DNA from: Paraburkholderia flagellata
GTDB taxonomy: Bacteria > Pseudomonadota > Gammaproteobacteria > Burkholderiales > Burkholderiaceae
Length of the DNA: 64,000 bases
NCBI RefSeq assembly: GCF_021390645.1
Contig: NZ_JAJEJT010000002.1
Coordinates: forward strand, 744,001-808,000
Reading direction: 5' to 3'
The first letter of the stretch is position 1; each line of letters starts with the position of its first letter. The position numbers and the translations under genes are program-made. Positions 27,824-36,170 of this stretch are shown here, piece after piece. The notes beneath the pieces are model-generated. The model was not told the DNA's origin, made no database searches, and saw only the letters and a list, made by a program, of their open reading frames with translations.

Positions 27824-29280
27824 ATGACCGGCAGGACGTTCAGGACGTCGACGTGCTGATCGAGCACGGTTGCGTGATCACGCTCGACGCCACGCGCCGC
27901 GTGATCGACGATGGCGCCGTAGCCGTGAAGGGCGAGCGCATCGTCGAGGTTGGCGAGACGCATGCGCTTGCGCAGCGGTATCGTGCGGCGCGCCGGATCG
28001 ACGCGCGCCGCAAGGCCGTGCTGCCGGGGCTGATCGATGCGCATGCCCATGCGGGGCATGCCATGCTCAGGACGCTCGGCGGCGCGAACGGCGAGGCGTG
28101 GACGGCGGCGTGCGAGGCGATCTATACATGCGCATCCGACGAAGCGTTCTGGGAGCTGGAGTCGCATCTCGCCGCGCTGGAGCGCCTCAAGGCGGGTGTG
28201 ACGACAGGCGTGTCGCTGCTTGGCGGCGGCGACTCGATCATGCGCGTGGACGACCCTGTCTATGCGCGGCGTCATTGCGACGCCGTAGTCAGGACAGGCA
28301 CGCGTTCGATTGTGGCCGTGGGTCCGTCGCGTCCGCCCGAACCACGGGCATACACTCGCCACAGTGCGAGCGGCAGCGAAACGCGCAACGTCGATTTCGC
28401 CCAAATGCACGACGTCTGCAAAGCCATCATCGACGACTGTCACGGCGATGCCGGCGGCCGTATCGAGATCGCCCTGGCGCTGCCGGTCTATGCACCGGAA
28501 CACGACCCGGCGGCTGCGGCCTACGAACGCGACTATCGGCGCGAGGCTGCGCGATACGCTGCGTTGGCCGGCGAACGCGGCTTACGGTTGACGCAGGACG
28601 GGCATCGCGCAGGCACGCTGGATTTCGCGCATCGTGAGTTGGGACTACTGAGCAAAAAATCTTTCATGTCGCATGCCATCGATCTTCGCCCCGCGGACAT
28701 CGAGGCGTGCGTCGCGACGGGGGCTTCGATCGTTCACAACCCGAGCGCGATCATGTCGATCATCGGCCGTTGCCCCGTGCCGGAACTCATCGATGCGGGC
28801 GTCACGGTGGCAATCGGCTCGGACGGCGCGGCTCCCGACCGGGGCTACGACATGTTCCGCCATATGTGGCAGTGCATGCATTACCATCGCCGTCACTTTC
28901 GGGACCCGGATGTGCTGCCGCACGGCAAGGTGCTCGAGATGGTCACGATCGACGCAGCCAGGGCACTGTCGATTGACGACGAACTCGGCTCGCTTGAAGC
29001 GGGCAAGCTCGCCGACATCATCCTTGTCGACCTGTTCAAGCCGCATATGATGCCGATGCATATGCCTGTCTATCGCGTCACATGCTTCGCCAATGCGGGC
29101 GACGTCTGCATGACGATGGTGGGCGGCAAGATTCTGATGGAGGATTATCGCGTGCGCTCAGTCGTTGAGAGCGACATCCTCGAACGTGCACACGAAGCAG
29201 CGGAGCAGGCGTTGGAGCGGGCGGGTCTGCGTCATCTGCTGGACGCGCCGCCCACGCTGTGGGGCCGTAGCCATTACTGA
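27820..29280 (+). CDS. Amidohydrolase, chlorohydrolase/guanine-deaminase-like group
   Basis: The 486-residue protein has the metal-binding DAHAHAGHA motif (LPGLIDAHAHAGHAML) at about 67-82. It has SHAIDLRPADIEACVATGAS near 287 and the aspartate in IGSDGAAPDRGYDMF near 333. This is the ATZ/TRZ subgroup, which hydrolyses C-N or C-Cl bonds of ring compounds. The gene overlaps the previous amidohydrolase by 4 bp and its last 7 bp overlap the convergent third one. Together they suggest a two-step degradation of an imported nitrogen compound. Confidence 0.87.
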   Translation: MNDRQDVQDVDVLIEHGCVITLDATRRVIDDGAVAVKGERIVEVGETHALAQRYRAARRIDARRKAVLPGLIDAHAHAGHAMLRTLGGANGEAWTAACEAIYTCASDEAFWELESHLAALERLKAGVTTGVSLLGGGDSIMRVDDPVYARRHCDAVVRTGTRSIVAVGPSRPPEPRAYTRHSASGSETRNVDFAQMHDVCKAIIDDCHGDAGGRIEIALALPVYAPEHDPAAAAYERDYRREAARYAALAGERGLRLTQDGHRAGTLDFAHRELGLLSKKSFMSHAIDLRPADIEACVATGASIVHNPSAIMSIIGRCPVPELIDAGVTVAIGSDGAAPDRGYDMFRHMWQCMHYHRRHFRDPDVLPHGKVLEMVTIDAARALSIDDELGSLEAGKLADIILVDLFKPHMMPMHMPVYRVTCFANAGDVCMTMVGGKILMEDYRVRSVVESDILERAHEAAEQALERAGLRHLLDAPPTLWGRSHY

Positions 29281-30455
29281 GCGTGCGCTGCGTCGCTCCA
29301 GAATTGCCCGCGCCTGACGATGGCTCGATCGGCGGGCGCAGCGGCAACGGCGGCTGCGGCGTTCGGCGCATTCACGACGACGAACGTCGCCTCGTTGCCG
29401 ACTTCGAGGCCATACCCGCTTTTACCCACGACGGCCGCCGCAGAGTGCGTCGCCATGTCGAGTGCGACGTGCAATTCCTCGTCGGTATAAAAGCCCGAAC
29501 GATAACCCACCAGCATCGCGCGCTGCAGCATGTCGCCGTTGCCATAAGGCCACCAGGCGTCCTGGATATTGTCGTTGCCGGTGAACACGCGCACACCGGC
29601 CGCGCGCAGCTGGAGTACAGGCGGAAACGCCCGGTCGCCTGGCGCATTCGTCATGATCGACACACCGGCATCGGCGAGCGCCGTGGCGACGCCGTCAACT
29701 ACGCCTCGCGCGACATCGCCCAACGCATAGGCGTGACTCACCGCGACGCGACCCTGCATGCCCAATGCCTTCGTGCGCGCGGCAATGCGATGCAGTTGGT
29801 CGATGCCCAGTTGATCCGGCTCGTGTAGATGGATATCGATTTTCACGCCGCGTTTTTCCGCAATGCCGAACACGATGTCGAGCTGGCGCTGCGCATCGCC
29901 ATCCAGCGCGGTGGGATCGATGCCGCCCACGACCTGCGCGCCTTCGCGGGCCGCTGCGTCCAGCAGTTCCGCCGTGCCGGGGCACGACACGACGCCCGCT
30001 TGCGGAAACGCGACGAGTTCGATATCCACGATGCCGCGCCACTTTTCGCGCGCTTGCATGACGGCATGCAGATGGGTCAGCCCCGTCGTCGCGTCGACAT
30101 CCACGTGGCAGCGCATCGCAATCGTGCCGAACGACGCTGCCTGGCGGATCAGCGCATCGGCGCGCTCGGCGATGGGGCGCGCATCGGCTAGCGCCTGTTT
30201 CTCGATCGCGAGGCGTTCGTGCAGGCTCGCTGCGGGGCGATGAGGGTGCCAGCGGTCGCCCACGAAGCTTTTATCGAGGTGAATGTGTCCGTCGACGAAT
30301 CCTGGGAGTACCAGGTGTCCATGCAAATCGATGACTTCGGCTGCGCCGATCTCGGGACGCTCAGCGCCGACGGCGACGATGATTCCGTCGCTCACTGCGA
30401 GGTTGAATGGGTTGCCGTTCGCATCAACGGCATGGGTGAACAGGCGCTCGATCAT
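29274..30455 (-). CDS. Amidohydrolase, cytosine-deaminase-like paralogue
   Basis: The 393-residue protein shows GFVDGHIHLDKSFVGDRWHP, the DIHLHEPDQLG site, VAVSHAYALG and FTGNDNIQDAWWPYG, in the same order as the protein at 26624-27823. The two are diverged paralogues. The start is set at the ATG at 30455 (MIERLFTHAVDANG). Transcription is opposite to the main operon and their tails overlap by 7 bp. The shared promoter motif at 30506 suggests the same regulator. Different substrates for the two paralogues are likely but unproven. Confidence 0.87.
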   Translation of the reverse strand: MIERLFTHAVDANGNPFNLAVSDGIIVAVGAERPEIGAAEVIDLHGHLVLPGFVDGHIHLDKSFVGDRWHPHRPAASLHERLAIEKQALADARPIAERADALIRQAASFGTIAMRCHVDVDATTGLTHLHAVMQAREKWRGIVDIELVAFPQAGVVSCPGTAELLDAAAREGAQVVGGIDPTALDGDAQRQLDIVFGIAEKRGVKIDIHLHEPDQLGIDQLHRIAARTKALGMQGRVAVSHAYALGDVARGVVDGVATALADAGVSIMTNAPGDRAFPPVLQLRAAGVRVFTGNDNIQDAWWPYGNGDMLQRAMLVGYRSGFYTDEELHVALDMATHSAAAVVGKSGYGLEVGNEATFVVVNAPNAAAAVAAAPADRAIVRRGQFWSDAAHAQ

Positions 30456-30505
30456 TGTTACGGCTCGGTGGCGATTGAGCACTCCACATTATCGATGCGA
30501 CGATC

Positions 30506-30522
30506 TATTTACAAATTAAATA
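30506..30522 (-). promoter_or_regulatory. Palindromic copy of the candidate LysR motif
   Basis: On the plus strand the site reads TATTTACAAATTAAATA, with perfect TATTTA/TAAATA arms around five bases. Its minus-strand reading matches 24816-24831. It lies about 50 bp upstream of the convergent amidohydrolase gene and fits the T-N11-A form of LysR boxes. Confidence 0.55.
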
Positions 30523-30559
30523 TTGGAATTGACGGTATTTAATTATTGAATGGATGAGC

Positions 30560-30586
30560 AAAAAAAAGCGCCCGCGAGGGGCGCTT
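30560..30586 (-). terminator. Rho-independent terminator of the MFS-udh operon
   Basis: On the minus strand AAGCGCCC-CTCGC-GGGCGCTT is followed by a T-run (eight A residues at 30560-30567 on the plus strand). It lies 28 bp after the uronate dehydrogenase stop. Confidence 0.9.
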
Positions 30587-30613
30587 AAACGCAAACACCG
30601 GAGAAGCGGCGTA

Positions 30614-31453
30614 TCACGACTGCTTGCCGCGCTTTTCCACCGGCGTGAAATCGAAGCTGGCGAAACTGCCGCCCTGATAGCGCTGCGCCGTGGCGTCGAG
30701 CGGGTTCTTCTGCGCCAGAATTTCAGCGGCCCAATCTTCCGAATTCTGCTTCGGCTCGTAGCCCAGGCGCTTCGCGTCGTCGTGCGCGCCTTCCTGAATC
30801 CAGTAGCTGCGCGTGTTGTTCGACACGCCCCACACCACGGCAAAGCCGATCTCATCCACGTTGATCACACGATCGACGAGATGGAACAGGTCCTCGTGGC
30901 CGAACCAGGTGCTCAATTGACGGAACTCGGTGGGCTTCGGCAGGCAGCTTCCAATGCGCACGTTCACCGTTTCGATGCCGTGCTTGTCCCAGTACAGGCG
31001 CGCGAGCGATTCGCCCCATGCCTTGGAAAGACCATAGAAACCGTCCGGGCGAAACGCGCAGTCGAGCGTGAGCTTCTCTTCCACGGGGTACATGCCGATC
31101 GCGTGATTCGAGCTTGCGAACAGAATACGTTTCGTGCCGTGGCGGCGCATGCCTTCATAGACTTCGACGAGGCCGCGCAGGTTGTTTTCGATGATCTCGG
31201 GCAGCGGGCGCTCGACGCTCGTGCCGGCCATGTGGATCAGCACGTCCACGCCGTCGAGCAGGCGGTCGACCACGGCGGGGTCGCGCAGGTCGCCGTGCAT
31301 CACGTCTTCGCCCGCGACGAGCGGTTCAAGCGGCTTCGAGCCGGCCGCGGAACGCAGGTTCACGCCGCGTTCGAGCAGGCCCTTGCGCAACACGGTGCCG
31401 AGCTGGCCGGCCGCGCCGGTCAATGCAACTTTCTTCACTGTGATTGTCCTCAC
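30614..31453 (-). CDS. udh: Uronate dehydrogenase, SDR fold
   Basis: The 279-residue extended SDR protein has the NAD motif TGAAGQLGTVL and the catalytic region GFYGLSKAWGE (Tyr and Lys). The stretches FASSNHAIGMYP, VRIGSCLPKPTEFRQLSTWF and RYQGGSFAS agree closely with characterised bacterial uronate dehydrogenases. These oxidise D-galacturonate or D-glucuronate to the aldaro-lactone with NAD. It is the second gene after the MFS transporter (54 bp apart) and lies opposite the lactonase cluster. Related NAD-dependent epimerases share the fold, but the motifs favour uronate dehydrogenase. Confidence 0.85.
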   Translation of the reverse strand: MRTITVKKVALTGAAGQLGTVLRKGLLERGVNLRSAAGSKPLEPLVAGEDVMHGDLRDPAVVDRLLDGVDVLIHMAGTSVERPLPEIIENNLRGLVEVYEGMRRHGTKRILFASSNHAIGMYPVEEKLTLDCAFRPDGFYGLSKAWGESLARLYWDKHGIETVNVRIGSCLPKPTEFRQLSTWFGHEDLFHLVDRVINVDEIGFAVVWGVSNNTRSYWIQEGAHDDAKRLGYEPKQNSEDWAAEILAQKNPLDATAQRYQGGSFASFDFTPVEKRGKQS

Positions 31454-31507
31454 GTAGAAATGCCGAAAGCCGGCACCCTCGCGGGCGCCGGCCGGTAATG
31501 ATGTCGA

Positions 31508-32848
31508 TCAAGCCTTCACTTTATGCGAGGACTGGAGCGCGGGGTTGAGCGCGTTGTCCTTCTGCTCGTTCGAGATCAGTCGCCATGCGACGCAGGCGCC
31601 GATGATGTCGAACAGCATGAGGCACACGAACAACGGGTTATAGCCGATCGTGCTGGCCACTGCGCCGACGATGAGCGAGAACACCGTCGCGCCGAGGTAG
31701 CCGAACATGCCCGAGAGACCCGTGGCCGTGGCGACTTCGTGCTGGCCGAACACGTCCGAAGCCAGCGTGAACAGCGCGCCCGAAATCGTCTGGTGTGCGA
31801 ACGTGCCGACGCAGAAGAGGGCGATAGCGGCGTAGGGGCTCGCAACGAGGCCCACGCAGGCGGGGCCGACCATCAGCAGCGCGCCTGTCGTGATGACGAG
31901 CTTGCGCGAGGTGATGAGCGAGCAGCCGAACCAGCGGATGAAGAGCGGCGCGAGGTAGCCGCCCACCAGGCAGCCGAGGTCGGCGGCGAGGAACGGCATC
32001 CACGCGAACAGCGCGATTTCCTTCAGGTTCATGTGGCGCACGGTGACCATGTACAGCGGAATCCACGCGCCGAAGGTCTGCCATGCCGGTTCAGCGAGCA
32101 TGCGCGGAATGCCGATGCCCCAGAAGCGGCGCGTCTTGAGCACTTCCTTGAACGAGGCGCGGCGCCCGGCCGTCGACTTCTGCGCTTCGGTCTGGCCTTC
32201 GCGGATGTACTCGGCTTCTTCCGTCGACAGGCGCGGGTGCTCGGCGGGCATCTTGAAGAACACGAGCCACAGCGCCACCCAGATCAGCGCGCCGCCGCCG
32301 GTCACCACGAACGCGAACTGCCAGTTGAACTTGAGAATGCACCACACGACGAGCGGCGGAGCGAGCATCGCGCCAATCGATGTGCCGGTGTTGAGCCAGC
32401 CGGTCGCGACCGAGCGCTCCTTGGCCGGGAACCATGCGCTGATGGCCTTCATGCCGGCCGGGAAGATCGCAGCTTCGGTCATGCCGAGCATGCCGCGGAA
32501 GGCCGCGAGCGCGGGCCAGCTGCCGGCGAGCCCGTGCAGCATGTTGGCGATGGCCCAGCCGAACGCGAAGATAGCGAAGCCGATCTTGATGCCCACGGAG
32601 TCGAGCACGAAACCGGCGACAGGCTGCGCGAGGGCATAGCAGGCCTGGAAGGCCGTGACCACGTACGAGTACTGCTGCGTGGTCATGTGAAGCGTTTCAG
32701 TCAGCGTGGGTGCGGCCACCGCAAGCGAGCTGCGCGCGAGGTAGTTGAAGATGGTGCCGATCATGATGAGGCCGATGATCCACCACCGCACCCCTTTGAT
32801 TGTCTTGCGTTGCACTGCTCGTCTCCTGCTGTTGGCGGGCTCTGGCAT
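31508..32848 (-). CDS. MFS transporter, hexuronate/galactarate type (ACS family)
   Basis: The 446-residue protein has 12 hydrophobic segments. Its start (RWWIIGLIMIGTIFNYLARSSLAVA) matches the anion:cation symporter family of ExuT and GarP, in which an NYLxR-like motif is conserved. The AFRGMLGMTEAAIFPAGMKAISAWFP stretch near 115 is also typical. It probably imports a uronate or aldarate with protons. It is the promoter-proximal gene of the unit with udh. A candidate FCD-type operator lies 200 bp upstream, at 33048. Confidence 0.88.
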   Translation of the reverse strand: MPEPANSRRRAVQRKTIKGVRWWIIGLIMIGTIFNYLARSSLAVAAPTLTETLHMTTQQYSYVVTAFQACYALAQPVAGFVLDSVGIKIGFAIFAFGWAIANMLHGLAGSWPALAAFRGMLGMTEAAIFPAGMKAISAWFPAKERSVATGWLNTGTSIGAMLAPPLVVWCILKFNWQFAFVVTGGGALIWVALWLVFFKMPAEHPRLSTEEAEYIREGQTEAQKSTAGRRASFKEVLKTRRFWGIGIPRMLAEPAWQTFGAWIPLYMVTVRHMNLKEIALFAWMPFLAADLGCLVGGYLAPLFIRWFGCSLITSRKLVITTGALLMVGPACVGLVASPYAAIALFCVGTFAHQTISGALFTLASDVFGQHEVATATGLSGMFGYLGATVFSLIVGAVASTIGYNPLFVCLMLFDIIGACVAWRLISNEQKDNALNPALQSSHKVKA

Positions 32849-33047
32849 GAAGCGGTGCCGGAAGGTGAGCCCGAATGGCTGTGTTTCTGTGCGTGGCGCC
32901 CGGTGCTGGCCTGGGTAGCCTTGTCAGCCCTTGGTAGCCCTCAGTCGCTTTAGGTAGCCGCGTTGCTGGTCTCCCGCTGGCCGGGATGAAGGGCTGTGCA
33001 GATGCACATCGGGCCCTTCATGTAAGACATCATTCTATTTGGAGCAA

Positions 33048-33062
33048 AGTTGTAAAGCAAAT
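33048..33062 (-). promoter_or_regulatory. Weaker GntR/FCD-type operator in divergent promoter region
   Basis: AGTTGTAAAGCAAAT keeps one perfect half-site (TTGT) and a 4-of-6 match in the other arm compared with the site at 10398. It lies between the MFS gene and the RraA-like gene. The 510 bp between those starts otherwise holds three GGTAGCC direct repeats near 32914-32955 and no gene. Confidence 0.4.
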
Positions 33063-33262
33063 ATTGATGTGCTGGGGATTTCCCTAGTGCGAACTCGGGG
33101 TCGGACGCCCGGAGCGGCTTGTGGTCACGGGTTTCTTGACCTGGATCCTGTTGTGTCCCGCAGCGCCTGCCAAATCTTACGATGTATTCCACTCGAGTCT
33201 GATGGCTGGTCGTCATACATCCTGGCGCGGCCCGCAGCGCAACGGCGGGTTGACAATTTTCG

Positions 33263-33277
33263 TGTTGTATTACAACA
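33263..33277 (+). promoter_or_regulatory. Perfect GntR/FCD-type operator before the RraA operon
   Basis: TGTTGTATTACAACA has perfect 6-bp arms around ATT and fits TTGT-N3-ACAA. A TTGACA hexamer lies at 33250-33255, just upstream, so the site would sit between -35 and +1 of the operon that begins at 33359. Confidence 0.65.
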
Positions 33278-33358
33278 ATGCGACCCATCCGCTCGACAGT
33301 TTTTCGAGCCGCCGCCTGCGCCACGCGCACCACGACACACGACAACGGACGAGACACG

Positions 33359-34093
33359 ATGAATTCCCCCGCCATCCCCGTGAGCGATGCCGCGCTCGAA
33401 CAACTTCGCCACGTTTCCAACGCCACGCTCACCACGCAGCTCTTCAAGCGCGGCCTGCGCAATGTCTTCCTGCAGGGCGTGAAGCCGCTCGCCGCGCCGG
33501 CGGCAGGCGCGCCGAATCTGGTCGGCCCGGCCTTCACGATGCGCAACATTCCGGCGCGTGAGGACCTCGACCAGTTGAGCGCGTTCCAGAACCCCGAGCA
33601 TCCGCAGCGCAAGGGCGTCGAGACCGTGCCCGCGGGCGCGGTGCTCGTGCAGGACTGCCGCGGCGTGACCGACGCCGCCTCGATGGGCTCGATCCTCGCC
33701 ACGCGCATGAAAGTGCGCGGCGTGGCGGGCATGGTTTCGGACGGCCCCGTGCGCGACAGCGCGACCATCGCGGCGCTCGGCATTCCGGTGTTCTGCGCGG
33801 GCGCCTCGGCGCCGCTCAATCTCTGCAAGCACCACACGGTTGACCTGAACGTGCCGATCGGCTGCGGCGGCGTGGCCGTGTTTCCGGGCGACATCATCGT
33901 CGGCGACGCGGACGGCGTGGTCGTGATTCCGCGCCATCTGGCCGAGGAAGTCGCGCGCGACGCAACGGAGCAGGAAACGCTCGAGCGCTTCATCACAGAG
34001 CGCATCGAGGCGGGCGCGGCGCTGCCGGGCACCTATCCGCCGAACGAGGCCACGCTTGCCGCCTACGAAGCCTGGAAGAAGGAGCAGCGTTGA
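33359..34093 (+). CDS. RraA/HMG-aldolase-family protein
   Basis: The 244-residue protein has the RraA-like fold pattern: GLRNVFLQGVKPLA near 32-45, VLVQDCRGVTDAASMGSILA near 92-111, GVAGMVSDGPVRDSATIAAL near 119-138, and the closing GDIIVGDADGVVVIPRHLAE. Members are either class II pyruvate aldolases that use Mg with the conserved R-D pair, or non-enzymatic RNase E regulators. Its place in a sugar-acid operon favours an aldolase or hydratase role. The start is taken at the ATG at 33359 because the upstream frame runs through the operator. It overlaps the next gene by 4 bp. Confidence 0.83.
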   Translation: MNSPAIPVSDAALEQLRHVSNATLTTQLFKRGLRNVFLQGVKPLAAPAAGAPNLVGPAFTMRNIPAREDLDQLSAFQNPEHPQRKGVETVPAGAVLVQDCRGVTDAASMGSILATRMKVRGVAGMVSDGPVRDSATIAALGIPVFCAGASAPLNLCKHHTVDLNVPIGCGGVAVFPGDIIVGDADGVVVIPRHLAEEVARDATEQETLERFITERIEAGAALPGTYPPNEATLAAYEAWKKEQR

Positions 34094-35052
34094 GCACGCA
34101 GCATGAAGCGACGCTAGCTGCGGTGTCGACATCGCGGGTGCGTCCGCTCGAGGCGCACGATGCGCGCCGCTCGTCGGTAGGCGAGTGCCCCGTATGGCGC
34201 GCTGCGGAAAGCGCGCTTTACTGGGTCGATATTCCCGCACAAACGATCGTGCGCTACGCAGTCGATACGGCGCGCCGCACCGAGTGGGCGCTGCCGGAGC
34301 GCATTGGCTGCTTCGCGTTTGCCAGCGATGGTGGCGTGCTCGCGGCGCTGGAGACGGGACTTTTCGCCGTGACGCTGCACGAACCTGCCGCGAACGCGCG
34401 GGCGGGCGAGGTGAGCGTGCGGCCGCTCGCGAACGTGGTGCACGAGGCCGCGCGCATGCGTTTCAACGACGGCCGCTGCGATCGCCAGGGCCGCTTCTGG
34501 TCCGGCACGATGGTGCAGGACGTGGCGGAGCCGAACCCGGCGGGCAAGCTCTATCGCTATACGGCGCAAGAGGGCTTGTCGGCGCCCGTGATCGAAGGCT
34601 TGTGCACGCAGAACGGCCTCGCATGGTCGCCGGATGGCCGCACGATGTATCTCTCCGATTCGCATGCGTCGAGCCGCCTGATCTGGGCCTTCGACTATGA
34701 CATCGACGACGGCGTGCCCACGAATCGCCGCGTGTTCGCCGATCTGCATGACTACACGGGGCGCCCCGACGGCGCGGCCGTGGACGCCGACGGCTGCTAC
34801 TGGATCTGCGCGAACGACGCCGGCCAGTTGCTGCGCTTCACGCCCGAAGGCCGGCTCGAGCGCAGCATCGCCGTGCCGGTTGCGAAGCCTTCGATGTGCG
34901 CGTTCGGCGGTGCGAATTTTGACGTGCTCTATGTCACGACGATCTGCCCGCCGCAATCTGGCGAGTTGGACGGCCTGGTGTTTGCCATCGACGCCGGTGT
35001 GCGCGGATTGCCTGAGCCTGAGTTCGCGGGTTCGCTGCGCGCGACGCCCTGA
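34090..35052 (+). CDS. SMP-30/gluconolactonase-family lactonase
   Basis: The 320-residue beta-propeller protein starts with the family's SVGECPVWRAAESALYWVDI (catalytic Glu in ECPVW). It has RFNDGRCDRQGRFWSGTM with the metal-site Asn and Asp, then NGLAWSPDGRTMYLSDSHAS and YTGRPDGAAVDADGCYWI. The family opens sugar lactones. Downstream of uronate dehydrogenase it would hydrolyse the aldaro-lactone, although some relatives act on arabino- or galactono-lactone. The start TTG/ATG region overlaps the RraA-like stop, indicating coupling. Confidence 0.9.
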   Translation: MSTQHEATLAAVSTSRVRPLEAHDARRSSVGECPVWRAAESALYWVDIPAQTIVRYAVDTARRTEWALPERIGCFAFASDGGVLAALETGLFAVTLHEPAANARAGEVSVRPLANVVHEAARMRFNDGRCDRQGRFWSGTMVQDVAEPNPAGKLYRYTAQEGLSAPVIEGLCTQNGLAWSPDGRTMYLSDSHASSRLIWAFDYDIDDGVPTNRRVFADLHDYTGRPDGAAVDADGCYWICANDAGQLLRFTPEGRLERSIAVPVAKPSMCAFGGANFDVLYVTTICPPQSGELDGLVFAIDAGVRGLPEPEFAGSLRATP

Positions 35053-35074
35053 CCATTGCCCACTACCACACGAT

Positions 35075-36016
35075 ATGCCGCAGTTTCAGAACCAGGACGT
35101 CATCGAACTCGCGCACGGCGCGTCGCGGTTGCTGGTCGCGCCGCAGGCCGGCGGGCGTCTGCTTTCGTGGACGATCGGCGGCGCGCCCATCATCCATTGG
35201 CCCGAGTCGCCGGACTGGAGCAAACCGGGGCTGATCCGCGGCGGCAATCCGCTGCTGTTTCCGTTCATCGCGCGGCAGTGGGTGGATGGCCGCGTGGGCC
35301 GGTGGCGCGACGCACAGGGCGTCGTGCGGGAGATCCCGCTGCACGGCTTCGCGCGTGATCTGCCGTTCGTGGCGCAGATCGAGCCGCAAGGCGACGGCGT
35401 GCGCATGTCGCTCAGCGACAGTGCGTCAACGCGCGAGATGTACCCGTTTAACTTCCGCTTCGAGGCGGCCTACCGCCTTGCCGACGCAACGACGCTCGAC
35501 GTGGAGCTGACCACGTCGAACACGGGCGATGCGCGCATGCCGTATTACGCGGGCCATCACTTCTATTTCGCGCTGCCGCACGCCGAGCGCGGCGAGACGT
35601 CGATCACGCTGCCGCGCAACGTCCATCGCCGTCAGTTGCCGGATGGCATGACGACCGAGGCTGCGCCGGGCGAGACGCACTATCGCTTCGACGAGACGCA
35701 GATCATCGACCGCTTTCATTGCCTCGACGGCGAGCCGGATGTGCCCGTGCGCATCGAAATGCCGTCGCAACGGCGCGCGATCGAAATCGATCTGCGCCGG
35801 CCCGGTTCGGCGTCGTGGTATGCGGTCACGACCTGGACGCTCGCGCCCGATTCGGACTTCTACTGCGTCGAGCCGTGGCTCGGCCTGCCCGACGCGATTC
35901 ATACCGGGCTCGGTCTGCGCTGGCTGGAACCGGGGGAGACGCAAAAAGCGGAGCTGCGCATCCGCGTGGGCGCACTGCGCCAGGGCGAGCGAGCGCAAAA
36001 GTGCAAGCAGCCGTAA
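35075..36016 (+). CDS. Aldose 1-epimerase-like protein
   Basis: The 313-residue protein has the galactose mutarotase-like beta-sandwich pattern: GGRLLSWTIGGAPIIHWPE, GGNPLLFPFIARQWV, HGFARDLPF with the conserved His, and YYAGHHFYFALPH near 160. Members interconvert anomers of aldoses or related sugars. It follows the lactonase by 22 bp and likely helps convert the beta or alpha form to the one used by udh. The ATG at 35075 is the plausible start, since upstream in-frame sequence lies in the lactonase gene. Confidence 0.85.
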   Translation: MPQFQNQDVIELAHGASRLLVAPQAGGRLLSWTIGGAPIIHWPESPDWSKPGLIRGGNPLLFPFIARQWVDGRVGRWRDAQGVVREIPLHGFARDLPFVAQIEPQGDGVRMSLSDSASTREMYPFNFRFEAAYRLADATTLDVELTTSNTGDARMPYYAGHHFYFALPHAERGETSITLPRNVHRRQLPDGMTTEAAPGETHYRFDETQIIDRFHCLDGEPDVPVRIEMPSQRRAIEIDLRRPGSASWYAVTTWTLAPDSDFYCVEPWLGLPDAIHTGLGLRWLEPGETQKAELRIRVGALRQGERAQKCKQP

Positions 36017-36170
36017 ATTGGCCGCAAAGTGGTAAAGCGGGCCTGGGCGGGCCCGAGCGGCCTGAAACAGGCGCAAAACGGGGCTGGCCGGGGACGCATG
36101 GACGCTATCGGCCCGCCATATGACTTACAATTGACGACACTCCTGACAACCCAAAGTGCACCGTCCGATC

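Noticed and set aside
32914..32957. Three GGTAGCC direct repeats before the MFS gene
   Set aside because: The spacing is irregular and the units are short, so chance or local duplication cannot be excluded.
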